A DNA stretch of 18,422 nucleotides. It comes from an uncultured Lachnospiraceae bacterium (GTDB taxonomy: Bacteria; Bacillota; Clostridia; Lachnospirales; Lachnospiraceae). The notes beneath the pieces are model-generated. The model made no database searches, was not told the origin of the DNA, and worked only from the letters and a program-made list of their open reading frames with translations. Positions within the stretch are counted from its first letter, which is position 1. The number at the start of each line of letters is the position of its first letter. The stretch spans positions 1-18,422 of the forward strand of contig CAKRFU010000037.1 in NCBI GenBank assembly GCA_934320845.1, given 5' to 3'. A program made the translations under genes and the position numbers. This document shows positions 7,187 to 14,487 of this stretch, one piece after another.

Positions 7187-10087
7187 ATGATAAAAAGGAT
7201 TGACTTATCCGGATTATGGAACTTTGAACTTGACCCGGACAAAAAGGGCATTGAGGGAAGGCTCTTTGACAGACAGAAAAACGATACAATTAATCTTCCC
7301 GGAACTACATCCATAGCCCACAAGGGAAAATACAATGATAAAAAAGAAACCGGTTTTCTTACCGACCCATATCTTTTTGAAGGCTATGCATGGTACTCAA
7401 AAGATATACATATTGATAAAAAAGACCTCGGCAAAAATATATTCCTTTTCCTCGAAAGGACAAGACTCACAAAAATATGGATAGATGACACATTTGCAGG
7501 TGAATTTGACAGTCTCACAACACCGCATAATTATGATATTACACGCTTTGTCCACAATACGGATTTCAGGATAACCGTTCTTGTCTCAAATGTGGATTAT
7601 CCTACAAAAGGCGGCCACCTCACATCACCTGATACACAGACAAACTGGAACGGAATAATCGGTGATATTTCACTCCGCATATTTGATGATACATATATCG
7701 CAGATATAAAAACCTACCCTGATACTGACAAAAAATCAGTAAAAGTTGTATTAAAAACAGTCAACAATACACATACAGATAAAAAGCTTACTTTAGATGT
7801 CAATGCATTTCTTACTGATATAAATGGTGATACAGGTGTATCTGCACCGTCAGCATCATTTGATGTAACCTTTATCTCGGGAACAGGCAATGTTGAATTT
7901 GAATATTTTCTCGGAGACGATGCCGCTTTATGGAGTGAATATACACCTGTTGTATATCGTCTTGAAATCGGCATAAACGGCACAGAAGAAAAATCAAGCA
8001 CTACTTTTGGTCTTAGAAAGTTTTCCACTACCGAGACTAAATTCCTTATAAACGGTGAGCCGACATTTCTGCGTGGAAAACACGACGGACTTGTATTCCC
8101 AATGACAGGTGCTGTCCCTGCTACAGTTGACGAATGGATTCGTGTTATGAAAATCTCAAAGTCATACGGCATGAACCATTACCGTTATCATACCTGCTGC
8201 CCGCCGGAAGCAGCATTTATTGCCGCTGACCTTCTCGGTATATACATGGAACCACAGCTTCCGTTCTGGGGAACCCTTACTGCACCGGGTGATGAAAATC
8301 ACAACGAAACAGAGCAGAATTATCTTATTGAAGAAGGATTCCGCATGTTAGATACTTTCGGAAACCACGCTTCATATTGTATGATGTCTCTCGGCAATGA
8401 ACTTTGGGGAAGTAAAGAACGCATGGCAGAAATAATAACAGGATACCGGGGTATTGATGACCGCCATCTCTACACCCAGGGTTCAAACAATTTCCAGCAT
8501 ACTCCTGTGCTGCTCCCGGAAGATGACTTTTTTGTAGGTGTACGTTTCAGCAAGAACAGACTTATACGCGGCTCTTACGGTATGTGCGATGCCCCTCTCG
8601 GACATATTCAGTGGGACGAACCATCCACAATGCACAATTACGATGAAGACATCATTCCAAGTGATACCAATGACTCAAACGCTGCAGGCGAAGGAGAAGA
8701 AATAGAAATACAATACGGAACCGGAGTTAAAAAAGTTAAAGCTGCAAGTGCCGACGGCCCGCTTATCCCACATATTCCTGTTGTGACACATGAAATCGGC
8801 CAGTATGCCGTATACCCTAATTTCAGAGAGATAGACAAATACAAAGGTGTACTTAAGGCACGTAACTTTGAAGTATTCCGTGACAATCTCGAAAAGAAGG
8901 GCATGCTCAATCAGGCTGATGATTTCTTCTACACAAGTGGAATGCTTTCTGTACAATGTTATAAGGAGGAACTTGAAGCTGCTGCAAGAAGTAATCTCGT
9001 AGCCGGTTATCAGATTCTTGACCTTCAGGATTTCCCAGGCCAGGGAACAGCTCTTGTCGGAATACTCGATGCCTTCATGGACAGCAAGGGGCATGTGACA
9101 CCTGAGGAATGGGCAGGTTTTTGCTCTGATGCCATACTCTTAGCACAGTTTAAAAAGTATGTATACACGGCAGGCGAAGAATTTACGGCTGACATGGCTA
9201 TCAGATACTACAATCCGGAAAAACTTGTTGACAAAAAACTTCACTGGGAGCTTATCGCAAGAGACGTAGATACATCTGACGCAACCGGATTTGCCGTAAA
9301 CGGCGAGACTACAGTAGTAAAATCAGGTGACGTGGTTATCCCTGACGGCACCAGAGAACTTGCTGAACTTGGAAGTATATCATTTACTTTCCCTGAAAGC
9401 ACAAAAACCGTCGTATATGACCTTATACTTACAGTCAATGGTACAGCTTACAAAAACAAATATGAGCTCTACTGTTATCCTGCAAATGATGATGTTATTT
9501 CACTTGAAAATATAGCCAGTCTCGGCGAAGGGTACAATCAGGTATTTATAACAAATGAATTTTCAAGTGCAAAATCACTTCTCAATCAGGGCAAAAAAGT
9601 ATTATTTATGCCAAATGAAGTCACTGAAAGCCTTGAAGGTTTTTACTGCACTGATTTCTGGTGCTATCCAATGTTCAGAGATATTTGTGAATGGATGAAA
9701 AAGCCTGTTGCTGTCGGAACAATGGGACTTCTTATAGATACAAAACATCCTGCTTTAAAAGATTTCCCGACACACAAATATGCAACACCTCAGTGGTACC
9801 AGATTGTATCACACAGCAGATGTGCAATTCTCGATGATGTGACAGACAAAGATTACAGACCTATCGTACAGATGGTTGACAACTTTGAAAGAAATCATAA
9901 ACTCGGTATTCTTTTTGAGGGAAAAGCCGGAAACGGAAAACTCATGGTATGTACTTCAAAACTCGGAGAGATTTCTGAAAGAACAGAAGTAAAACAATTT
10001 GTAAAATCACTTGTCACTTACCTTACATCAGATGAGTTTGCTCCTGAAAACGAACTGGATATAGATAAAATTGAAAAGATTTTTTAA
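7187..10087 (+). CDS. Glycoside hydrolase family 2 protein (beta-galactosidase-like, cytoplasmic)
   Basis: A 966-residue retaining glycosidase of the LacZ/GH2 superfamily. An N-terminal jelly-roll sugar-binding domain spans about 1-170 (ending near TNWNGIIGD), an Ig-like sandwich about 170-285, and a TIM barrel about 285-660. The predicted acid/base is E405 (SLGNELWG) and the nucleophile E536 (VVTHEIGQY). LacZ has about 76 residues between these glutamates; here there are 131, with an acidic insert near 485-525. After the barrel come a beta-rich segment and a C-terminal domain (about 770-945) resembling the amidotransferase-like ends of some GH2/GH42 enzymes. There is no signal peptide, so the substrate must be an imported oligosaccharide. 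Sugar specificity cannot be read from sequence; a beta-galactoside, beta-galacturonide or alpha-L-arabinopyranoside is possible. It is a single-gene unit with its own promoter and terminator and no neighbouring transporter. Confidence 0.88.
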   Translation: MIKRIDLSGLWNFELDPDKKGIEGRLFDRQKNDTINLPGTTSIAHKGKYNDKKETGFLTDPYLFEGYAWYSKDIHIDKKDLGKNIFLFLERTRLTKIWIDDTFAGEFDSLTTPHNYDITRFVHNTDFRITVLVSNVDYPTKGGHLTSPDTQTNWNGIIGDISLRIFDDTYIADIKTYPDTDKKSVKVVLKTVNNTHTDKKLTLDVNAFLTDINGDTGVSAPSASFDVTFISGTGNVEFEYFLGDDAALWSEYTPVVYRLEIGINGTEEKSSTTFGLRKFSTTETKFLINGEPTFLRGKHDGLVFPMTGAVPATVDEWIRVMKISKSYGMNHYRYHTCCPPEAAFIAADLLGIYMEPQLPFWGTLTAPGDENHNETEQNYLIEEGFRMLDTFGNHASYCMMSLGNELWGSKERMAEIITGYRGIDDRHLYTQGSNNFQHTPVLLPEDDFFVGVRFSKNRLIRGSYGMCDAPLGHIQWDEPSTMHNYDEDIIPSDTNDSNAAGEGEEIEIQYGTGVKKVKAASADGPLIPHIPVVTHEIGQYAVYPNFREIDKYKGVLKARNFEVFRDNLEKKGMLNQADDFFYTSGMLSVQCYKEELEAAARSNLVAGYQILDLQDFPGQGTALVGILDAFMDSKGHVTPEEWAGFCSDAILLAQFKKYVYTAGEEFTADMAIRYYNPEKLVDKKLHWELIARDVDTSDATGFAVNGETTVVKSGDVVIPDGTRELAELGSISFTFPESTKTVVYDLILTVNGTAYKNKYELYCYPANDDVISLENIASLGEGYNQVFITNEFSSAKSLLNQGKKVLFMPNEVTESLEGFYCTDFWCYPMFRDICEWMKKPVAVGTMGLLIDTKHPALKDFPTHKYATPQWYQIVSHSRCAILDDVTDKDYRPIVQMVDNFERNHKLGILFEGKAGNGKLMVCTSKLGEISERTEVKQFVKSLVTYLTSDEFAPENELDIDKIEKIF

Positions 10088-10126
10088 ATCCCGGAAAATT
10101 GATTTTAGTCAAAGCTCACTCGAACG

Positions 10127-10166
10127 AACTCGGATGGAACAAATTTATTTGTTCCATCCGAGTTTT
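10127..10166 (+). terminator. Rho-independent terminator of the GH2 gene, possibly bidirectional
   Basis: A perfect inverted repeat of 18 bp per arm (10127-10144 and 10147-10164) separated by TT; in practice the loop is about four bases. The GC-rich part pairs CTCGGATGGAAC with GTTCCATCCGAG, followed on the plus strand by TTTTGCTTT. It lies 39 bp after the GH2 stop and 14 bp before the end of the convergent ATPase gene, so it may also stop leftward transcription, although that side lacks a good T-run. Confidence 0.9.
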
Positions 10167-10177
10167 GCTTTCAATAT

Positions 10178-11854
10178 TTACTTCACGAATCTGTTCAGAC
10201 ATCCTGCTACCTCAAATCTGCGGGGTTTGCTCATGTTAGGAACACTTCCCCTGCTTGTAAGTGCAGAAACTCCCTTTGTGTCTATGAGACTTTGAACATC
10301 ATCGATAAGTGTCTTTATCAAAATCTCTTTTCCTCCGTACTTTCTTATCAGATATTCAAGTGTTTTTGAAATGGCAAGCATCTGTTCGGCATCCGTTATC
10401 TGCTCAAGATACCTGAGGTCTACATTTGTTTTATTGTACAGGAATCCATCAGTTCCCATAACTTTAATTTTTGTTCTGTCATCCGCTTTTGGAAGTCTTA
10501 CTTTCCTATTCTCATCAATTTGTATCTTTACATCATCATCTTTTATTTTTAACGGATATTCTGCTGCCATCTTTTTAGCTCTTTCAGTGATTTCTTTAGG
10601 GACATATTTTTCCATCTGAATTACAGTGTCTGCAACATGGAAAAATGCTCCACAGCTTCCTGCTACAAGAATTGTCGATACACCTTTCTCCCGATAAAGC
10701 GGAACTGCTCTCTTTATAAAAGGCACTATCGGCTCATCATACGCCGATATAACACGCTCCATAAGTTCATCACGTATCATAAAGTTTGTTGCACTTGTAT
10801 CTTCATCTATAAGAAGTAATTTACTTCCTGCTTCTAAAGCTTCAACTGTATTTGCAGCCTGTGAAGTTGAACCACTCGCATCAAGTGTTGAAAATTTTTC
10901 TGTATCCTTGCCGTTAGGCAGATTTCTTATAAATAAACTTATATCCTCGTTCGCAACACTTCTTCCATCCTCGGCACGAAGTTTCACTCCCGTTTCATCA
11001 GTTACCACATATTCTCTGCCATCTCCCGCAATATGTGAATATACCGCCTTTTCAAGTGTCTGAAGAAGTGTCGATTTCCCATGATAGCCACCGCCCACTA
11101 TAAGCGTAATTCCTTTTTTTATTCCCATTCCTGTTATTTTTCCCTTATGCGGAAGTTCAAATGTCACACTCATCGATTCCGGTGACTTAAACAGGACAGC
11201 ATTCTTCATCGGTTTCTCTGAAACGCCGCTTTCTCTTGGGAGTATTGAACCATCAGCCACAAATGCTGCAAGATTATTTTCTTTAGTTAATTCTCTCAGG
11301 ACTTTCTGGTCATCAGCAAGTTCTATCTGTTCTTTCAACTTTTCTCTGTCCGTAAAAAGTTTAAATATTCCTGAGCTCTCAACTGCCTTTGGCAATAACC
11401 CAAACAATATTTTTTCCAGTTCTCCCGCATCAATAGAACGTCCTCTTGCAGGAAAACCTACCACAAATCTAAATAAAACGTCACCCGTGTTTTCATCAAC
11501 ATGACACGCACTTCGCTCCATTATCTCCTGTCCCGGCTGACTTGCCGATACCATTCCACTCTTTCCTGAACCTTTTGCCTTAAAACTGATTTTTGAAACT
11601 TCCCTGCTGAATTTTCTTAAAATAAAATCTTCTAATGCAATTCTTCTATGATAAACATCATAATAGTTTTTCGGAAAATCTGCCGTCTTCCCATTAATTC
11701 TGACACTCAAAGCAGACGGTGACGCAAACGGGTCACCCTGTACATGTTCTATATTTAACGTATACTTAACAAAATCATAACTTCCCTTTAAGTCTTTATA
11801 AGCAGGATACCCTTTATGGTCAATCCTTTTTAATTCATTTTTTAATTTATTCAT
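10178..11854 (-). CDS. Predicted ATPase of the ABC class (PF09818 family)
   Basis: A 558-residue soluble protein with no membrane segments. The N-terminal domain (about 1-240) is family-specific. An ABC-type nucleotide-binding core follows (about 241-415): Walker A GGGYHGKST at 254-262, a signature-like SGSTSQAA at 327-334 in place of LSGGQ, and Walker B LLLIDEDTSATNF at 346-358, with D350 and the putative catalytic E351. A C-terminal region (about 440-558) completes it. I recall a kinetoplastid relative, MRB1590, described as RNA-binding in mitochondrial RNA editing; the bacterial role is unknown to me. It is not a transporter subunit, since it has no permease partner and an unusual core. 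It starts 30 bases after the LysR stop, with GAGAG 8 bases from the ATG, so it is probably co-transcribed with the regulator. Confidence 0.85.
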   Translation of the reverse strand: MNKLKNELKRIDHKGYPAYKDLKGSYDFVKYTLNIEHVQGDPFASPSALSVRINGKTADFPKNYYDVYHRRIALEDFILRKFSREVSKISFKAKGSGKSGMVSASQPGQEIMERSACHVDENTGDVLFRFVVGFPARGRSIDAGELEKILFGLLPKAVESSGIFKLFTDREKLKEQIELADDQKVLRELTKENNLAAFVADGSILPRESGVSEKPMKNAVLFKSPESMSVTFELPHKGKITGMGIKKGITLIVGGGYHGKSTLLQTLEKAVYSHIAGDGREYVVTDETGVKLRAEDGRSVANEDISLFIRNLPNGKDTEKFSTLDASGSTSQAANTVEALEAGSKLLLIDEDTSATNFMIRDELMERVISAYDEPIVPFIKRAVPLYREKGVSTILVAGSCGAFFHVADTVIQMEKYVPKEITERAKKMAAEYPLKIKDDDVKIQIDENRKVRLPKADDRTKIKVMGTDGFLYNKTNVDLRYLEQITDAEQMLAISKTLEYLIRKYGGKEILIKTLIDDVQSLIDTKGVSALTSRGSVPNMSKPRRFEVAGCLNRFVK

Positions 11855-11884
11855 CCTATTTTCTCTCTTTTTCCACTGTTTTCA

Positions 11885-12760
11885 TTATATGTTTTTATAT
11901 TTCTTCAAAATATGGTTGTACATGGTTCTTACTGCCGGTGCCATAAAACCGGGATTCATTGTTGCAATTCCTATAATGCGGTATGCATCAGGTTCTATTT
12001 GATAATAGTCCACTTCATACGGAATATCCCTCATAACAAGTTCCGGCATAATACAGATTCCAAATCCATTCGACACAAGTGCTGCAGTAGAAAGATCATC
12101 CACAACATGATAATTTGACTGCACATTTAATGAATTTTCCTTTAAAAAATTTTGAATATCTGCATCTGTTGACTCCCTCTGCGTTACAAACTGATGATTT
12201 CTAAGCTCTGCAATATGCATTATCTCATTTGTATCTTTGTCAAAAAATCCCTTAGGCACAACACATACAAGCGGGTCTTTGTAAAGCGGCTCTATCGGAA
12301 TGTCGCCAGCACTTGACATAGACAAAAATCCTATATCTACTACGCCATTCTTGAGCCAATATGTTACATCATCATATGTCCCCTGAAATACTTCAATCGT
12401 AATATCAGGATATTCTTTCTCAAAAGAATTCATAATATCAGGTAACCAGCTTGTACATACACTTGAAAAACAGCCTACTTTTACTTTTCCTTTTTTTAAT
12501 CCGTTAAACTCCGCAATAGCCTGCCATAAACTTTCATCACTGTTTAAAACAGCGTTTACATAGGGCAGCAGATTTTCTCCATAGTTTGTAAGTGTTACGC
12601 CCGCTTTGCTTCTGTTTAATACACTGAATCCCAATTCATTTTCCATCGATGAGATAGCGTGACTTATTGCTGACGGTGTAAGACCTAATATATCGGCAGC
12701 CTTTCTGAAACTGCCGTGGTCTGCAACTGTCTTAAACACCTGATAAGTTAGTAGTGTCAT
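11885..12760 (-). CDS. LysR-family transcriptional regulator
   Basis: A 291-residue DNA-binding regulator. The winged helix-turn-helix lies at about 1-60, with the HTH at 17-36 (SFRKAADILG then LTPSAISHAI), followed by the linker helix and a two-lobed co-inducer domain (about 90-290). The start is set at the ATG at 12760, which has AAAGGAA upstream and begins with the family-typical MTLLTYQVFKTVADHGS. An upstream ATG at 12853 would add 31 atypical residues and overlap the carboxypeptidase gene by 52 bp, so it is rejected. The ligand is unknown. LysR regulators often control a divergent neighbour, but here both flanking genes point the same way, so the target may be its own unit (including the PF09818 ATPase) or a distant gene. 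Confidence 0.93.
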   Translation of the reverse strand: MTLLTYQVFKTVADHGSFRKAADILGLTPSAISHAISSMENELGFSVLNRSKAGVTLTNYGENLLPYVNAVLNSDESLWQAIAEFNGLKKGKVKVGCFSSVCTSWLPDIMNSFEKEYPDITIEVFQGTYDDVTYWLKNGVVDIGFLSMSSAGDIPIEPLYKDPLVCVVPKGFFDKDTNEIMHIAELRNHQFVTQRESTDADIQNFLKENSLNVQSNYHVVDDLSTAALVSNGFGICIMPELVMRDIPYEVDYYQIEPDAYRIIGIATMNPGFMAPAVRTMYNHILKKYKNI

Positions 12761-12767
12761 ATTTTTG

Positions 12768-12774
12768 TTCCTTT
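12768..12774 (-). promoter_or_regulatory. Ribosome-binding site deciding the LysR start
   Basis: AAAGGAA on the minus strand, with its AGGA core 8 bases before the ATG at 12760. No comparable site precedes the more distal in-frame ATG at 12853. Confidence 0.6.
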
Positions 12775-12800
12775 CATACCATGTCTTTTTTACTATAGTT

Positions 12801-12828
12801 CTTATAACAATAACTTTGCTTCTCTCAA
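12801..12828 (-). promoter_or_regulatory. Weak promoter candidate for the LysR gene
   Basis: TTGAGA (12828-12823), a 16-bp spacer and TATAAG (12806-12801) on the minus strand, overlapping the last codons of the carboxypeptidase gene. Transcription would begin near 12794. The match is modest and the region is AT-rich. Confidence 0.3.
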
Positions 12829-14424
12829 TACAAGCGCATGATTCTTTCCCCATATTGATGCAAACTGCGAAGTTGGAAGTGGACAGCCGATAACACCTAT
12901 TTCCAATGTTATTGAAGGCGATTTGATTTTTTCCATTATATAATCTCTCATACTGCCGACACTAGGGCTGCCTGAACCATAGCTGTCTCCGCTTGTATAT
13001 CCTGTTATGCTCCTTGCAAGTCTGTACATCTTAAGAGTATCTTTCTTAACCTTTCCTTTGCCGCCTGAACCAAATACTATAGATCCCATGGCATGATAAT
13101 TTACTACACCTTTTAATGTTTTGGTTTTCTTTAACTCTTTCAATAATTTAGATATTGCTTTTGTCTCAGGTTCACTTGCAGCAGATGGTCCTGAAAATCC
13201 TTCACTTCCTCTTTTTCCACCATAATTAGCTCTGAAATGTGAATTAGAATTTCTGTTAAGGTCTACACCTCTTGCATTTGCTTTCCATGTAGATGTATGC
13301 GATGCACCCGGCATCTTGTATAAAGCCTTGCGGAGTTTTTTATCTCTTATCTTTGAAATACCAAATTGAGAAATTGTAACACCGTCCGGATTTGCCATCG
13401 GAATATAATGTATTGCCATTTTATTTAAAACACCTTTTACATTTACTCCGCTTACTTTTCCGTTATAATTTTTAAGATAATGCTCTATCTGAGCCATGCA
13501 AAGCTGTGCCGTCATATATTCTCTCGCATGAATATTACTTATAACTACCATTGTTTTCTTTGCATTTGGATTTCCAATAATTACATCATAAATATTTCTT
13601 TTATCATTTGATTTTCCTATAACTTTTACATTCACATAATTTGAATATGAGTTTTTAAGTGATTTAATATCTTTGCTCATTTCATTAAAACTGTATTTCT
13701 GATGTCTTGTATTAACAAAATCCGCAATTCTGAAATTTCCTGCATCAGAACTTGTAGTATATGTATTTTCCGGACTTGTACTGACAGCCTTAACATAATA
13801 TTTATATTTTTTTCCTTTAGCAACACTCTTATCAACAAAACTTAATTTATCACTTTTTGAAAGAATACTGTATTTACCATTATTTATTTTCCTATATACA
13901 ATGTACCTGTCTGCACCGACAGCTTTACTCCAGTTTAACTTTACTTTTTTCCTGCTCAACCTTGTAAATCTGATGCTGTTTTTTCCCGGAATACATACGC
14001 TCAATTTATTTGTCTTTGCCACCGGCTGACCGTCTTTATCAAACGCTGCAACACAAAATGTGTATTTTATACCTCTGTTTACCTGCATATTCGTCTGCGT
14101 CTCTGATACATCTTTACTCTCATATTCCGTACTGTTATCTTTCGCATAAAATACCGTATAGTAAGCAGCTCCTTCATATGAATCCCATTTCAAATCAATG
14201 TTTTTGTCACCGCTTTGTTTTACGGATAAAGAGATAATATCCAAATCCGGATTGTCAATCGCCGAACCGGATGAAACCCTTGCCTGATTTTTTTTATCCG
14301 CATTTATATTTATTTCTGCTGCCAACGCTTTCTTTGCATGTCCATCCACCGCATACGATGAACACCCTACTGCCATCGATGCCGCAATCAGCAATGCTGT
14401 TATCTTTCTTTTACTCCTGTTCAT
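12802..14424 (-). CDS. Secreted M14-family zinc carboxypeptidase with two Fn3-like domains
   Basis: The start at 14424 (540 residues) is preferred because AGAGG lies 6 bases upstream; an ATG two codons earlier touches that AGAGG. The N-terminus is a signal peptide: a basic MNRSKRK followed by a hydrophobic stretch. AVGC near residues 18-21 could be a weak lipobox, or cleavage may occur later near ALA-A. Two fibronectin type III-like domains follow (about 56-145 and 148-215). The M14 peptidase domain (about 245-540) has zinc ligands H299 and E302 (NIHAREY) and H444 (NYHAMGS), substrate-binding NARG and LNRN (about 383-392), and catalytic base E508 (ITLEIG). All catalytic residues are present, so it is probably active outside the cell. 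Relatives cut C-terminal amino acids or gamma-D-Glu-diamino acid bonds of peptidoglycan; which applies here is not clear. Confidence 0.9.
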   Translation of the reverse strand: MNRSKRKITALLIAASMAVGCSSYAVDGHAKKALAAEININADKKNQARVSSGSAIDNPDLDIISLSVKQSGDKNIDLKWDSYEGAAYYTVFYAKDNSTEYESKDVSETQTNMQVNRGIKYTFCVAAFDKDGQPVAKTNKLSVCIPGKNSIRFTRLSRKKVKLNWSKAVGADRYIVYRKINNGKYSILSKSDKLSFVDKSVAKGKKYKYYVKAVSTSPENTYTTSSDAGNFRIADFVNTRHQKYSFNEMSKDIKSLKNSYSNYVNVKVIGKSNDKRNIYDVIIGNPNAKKTMVVISNIHAREYMTAQLCMAQIEHYLKNYNGKVSGVNVKGVLNKMAIHYIPMANPDGVTISQFGISKIRDKKLRKALYKMPGASHTSTWKANARGVDLNRNSNSHFRANYGGKRGSEGFSGPSAASEPETKAISKLLKELKKTKTLKGVVNYHAMGSIVFGSGGKGKVKKDTLKMYRLARSITGYTSGDSYGSGSPSVGSMRDYIMEKIKSPSITLEIGVIGCPLPTSQFASIWGKNHALVLREAKLLL

Positions 14425-14430
14425 TTTCAT

Positions 14431-14435
14431 CCTCT
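14431..14435 (-). promoter_or_regulatory. Ribosome-binding site of the carboxypeptidase gene
   Basis: AGAGG on the minus strand. It directly touches the first possible ATG (14430), which would leave no spacing, but is 6 bases from the ATG at 14424, favouring the shorter protein. Confidence 0.6.
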
Positions 14436-14459
14436 TTTCTGCGCACGTTATTTATTTTT

Positions 14460-14487
14460 ATCTTACCTATTCATTAGTACCTATCAA
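14460..14487 (-). promoter_or_regulatory. Promoter candidate for the carboxypeptidase gene
   Basis: TTGATA (14487-14482), a 16-bp spacer and TAAGAT (14465-14460) on the minus strand, overlapping the end of the AAA-ATPase-like gene. The start would be near 14453, giving a leader of about 29 bases. It would let the peptidase-LysR-ATPase genes be expressed separately from the gene upstream. Confidence 0.4.

Noticed and set aside
7714..8172. Minus-strand open frame of 152 codons inside the GH2 gene
   Set aside because: Antisense to a clear GH2 coding region, no recognisable domain and no start signals.
8675..9094. Minus-strand open frame of 139 codons inside the GH2 gene
   Set aside because: Antisense to the catalytic barrel with no family resemblance; a codon-bias shadow.
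10178..11854. ABC transporter ATP-binding subunit
   Set aside because: No permease or binding protein is present, the signature motif is atypical, and large extra domains lie on both sides of the ATPase core.
12761..12853. N-terminal extension of the LysR protein from the ATG at 12853
   Set aside because: It would add 31 atypical residues, overlap the carboxypeptidase gene, and ignore the good ribosome-binding site before the ATG at 12760.
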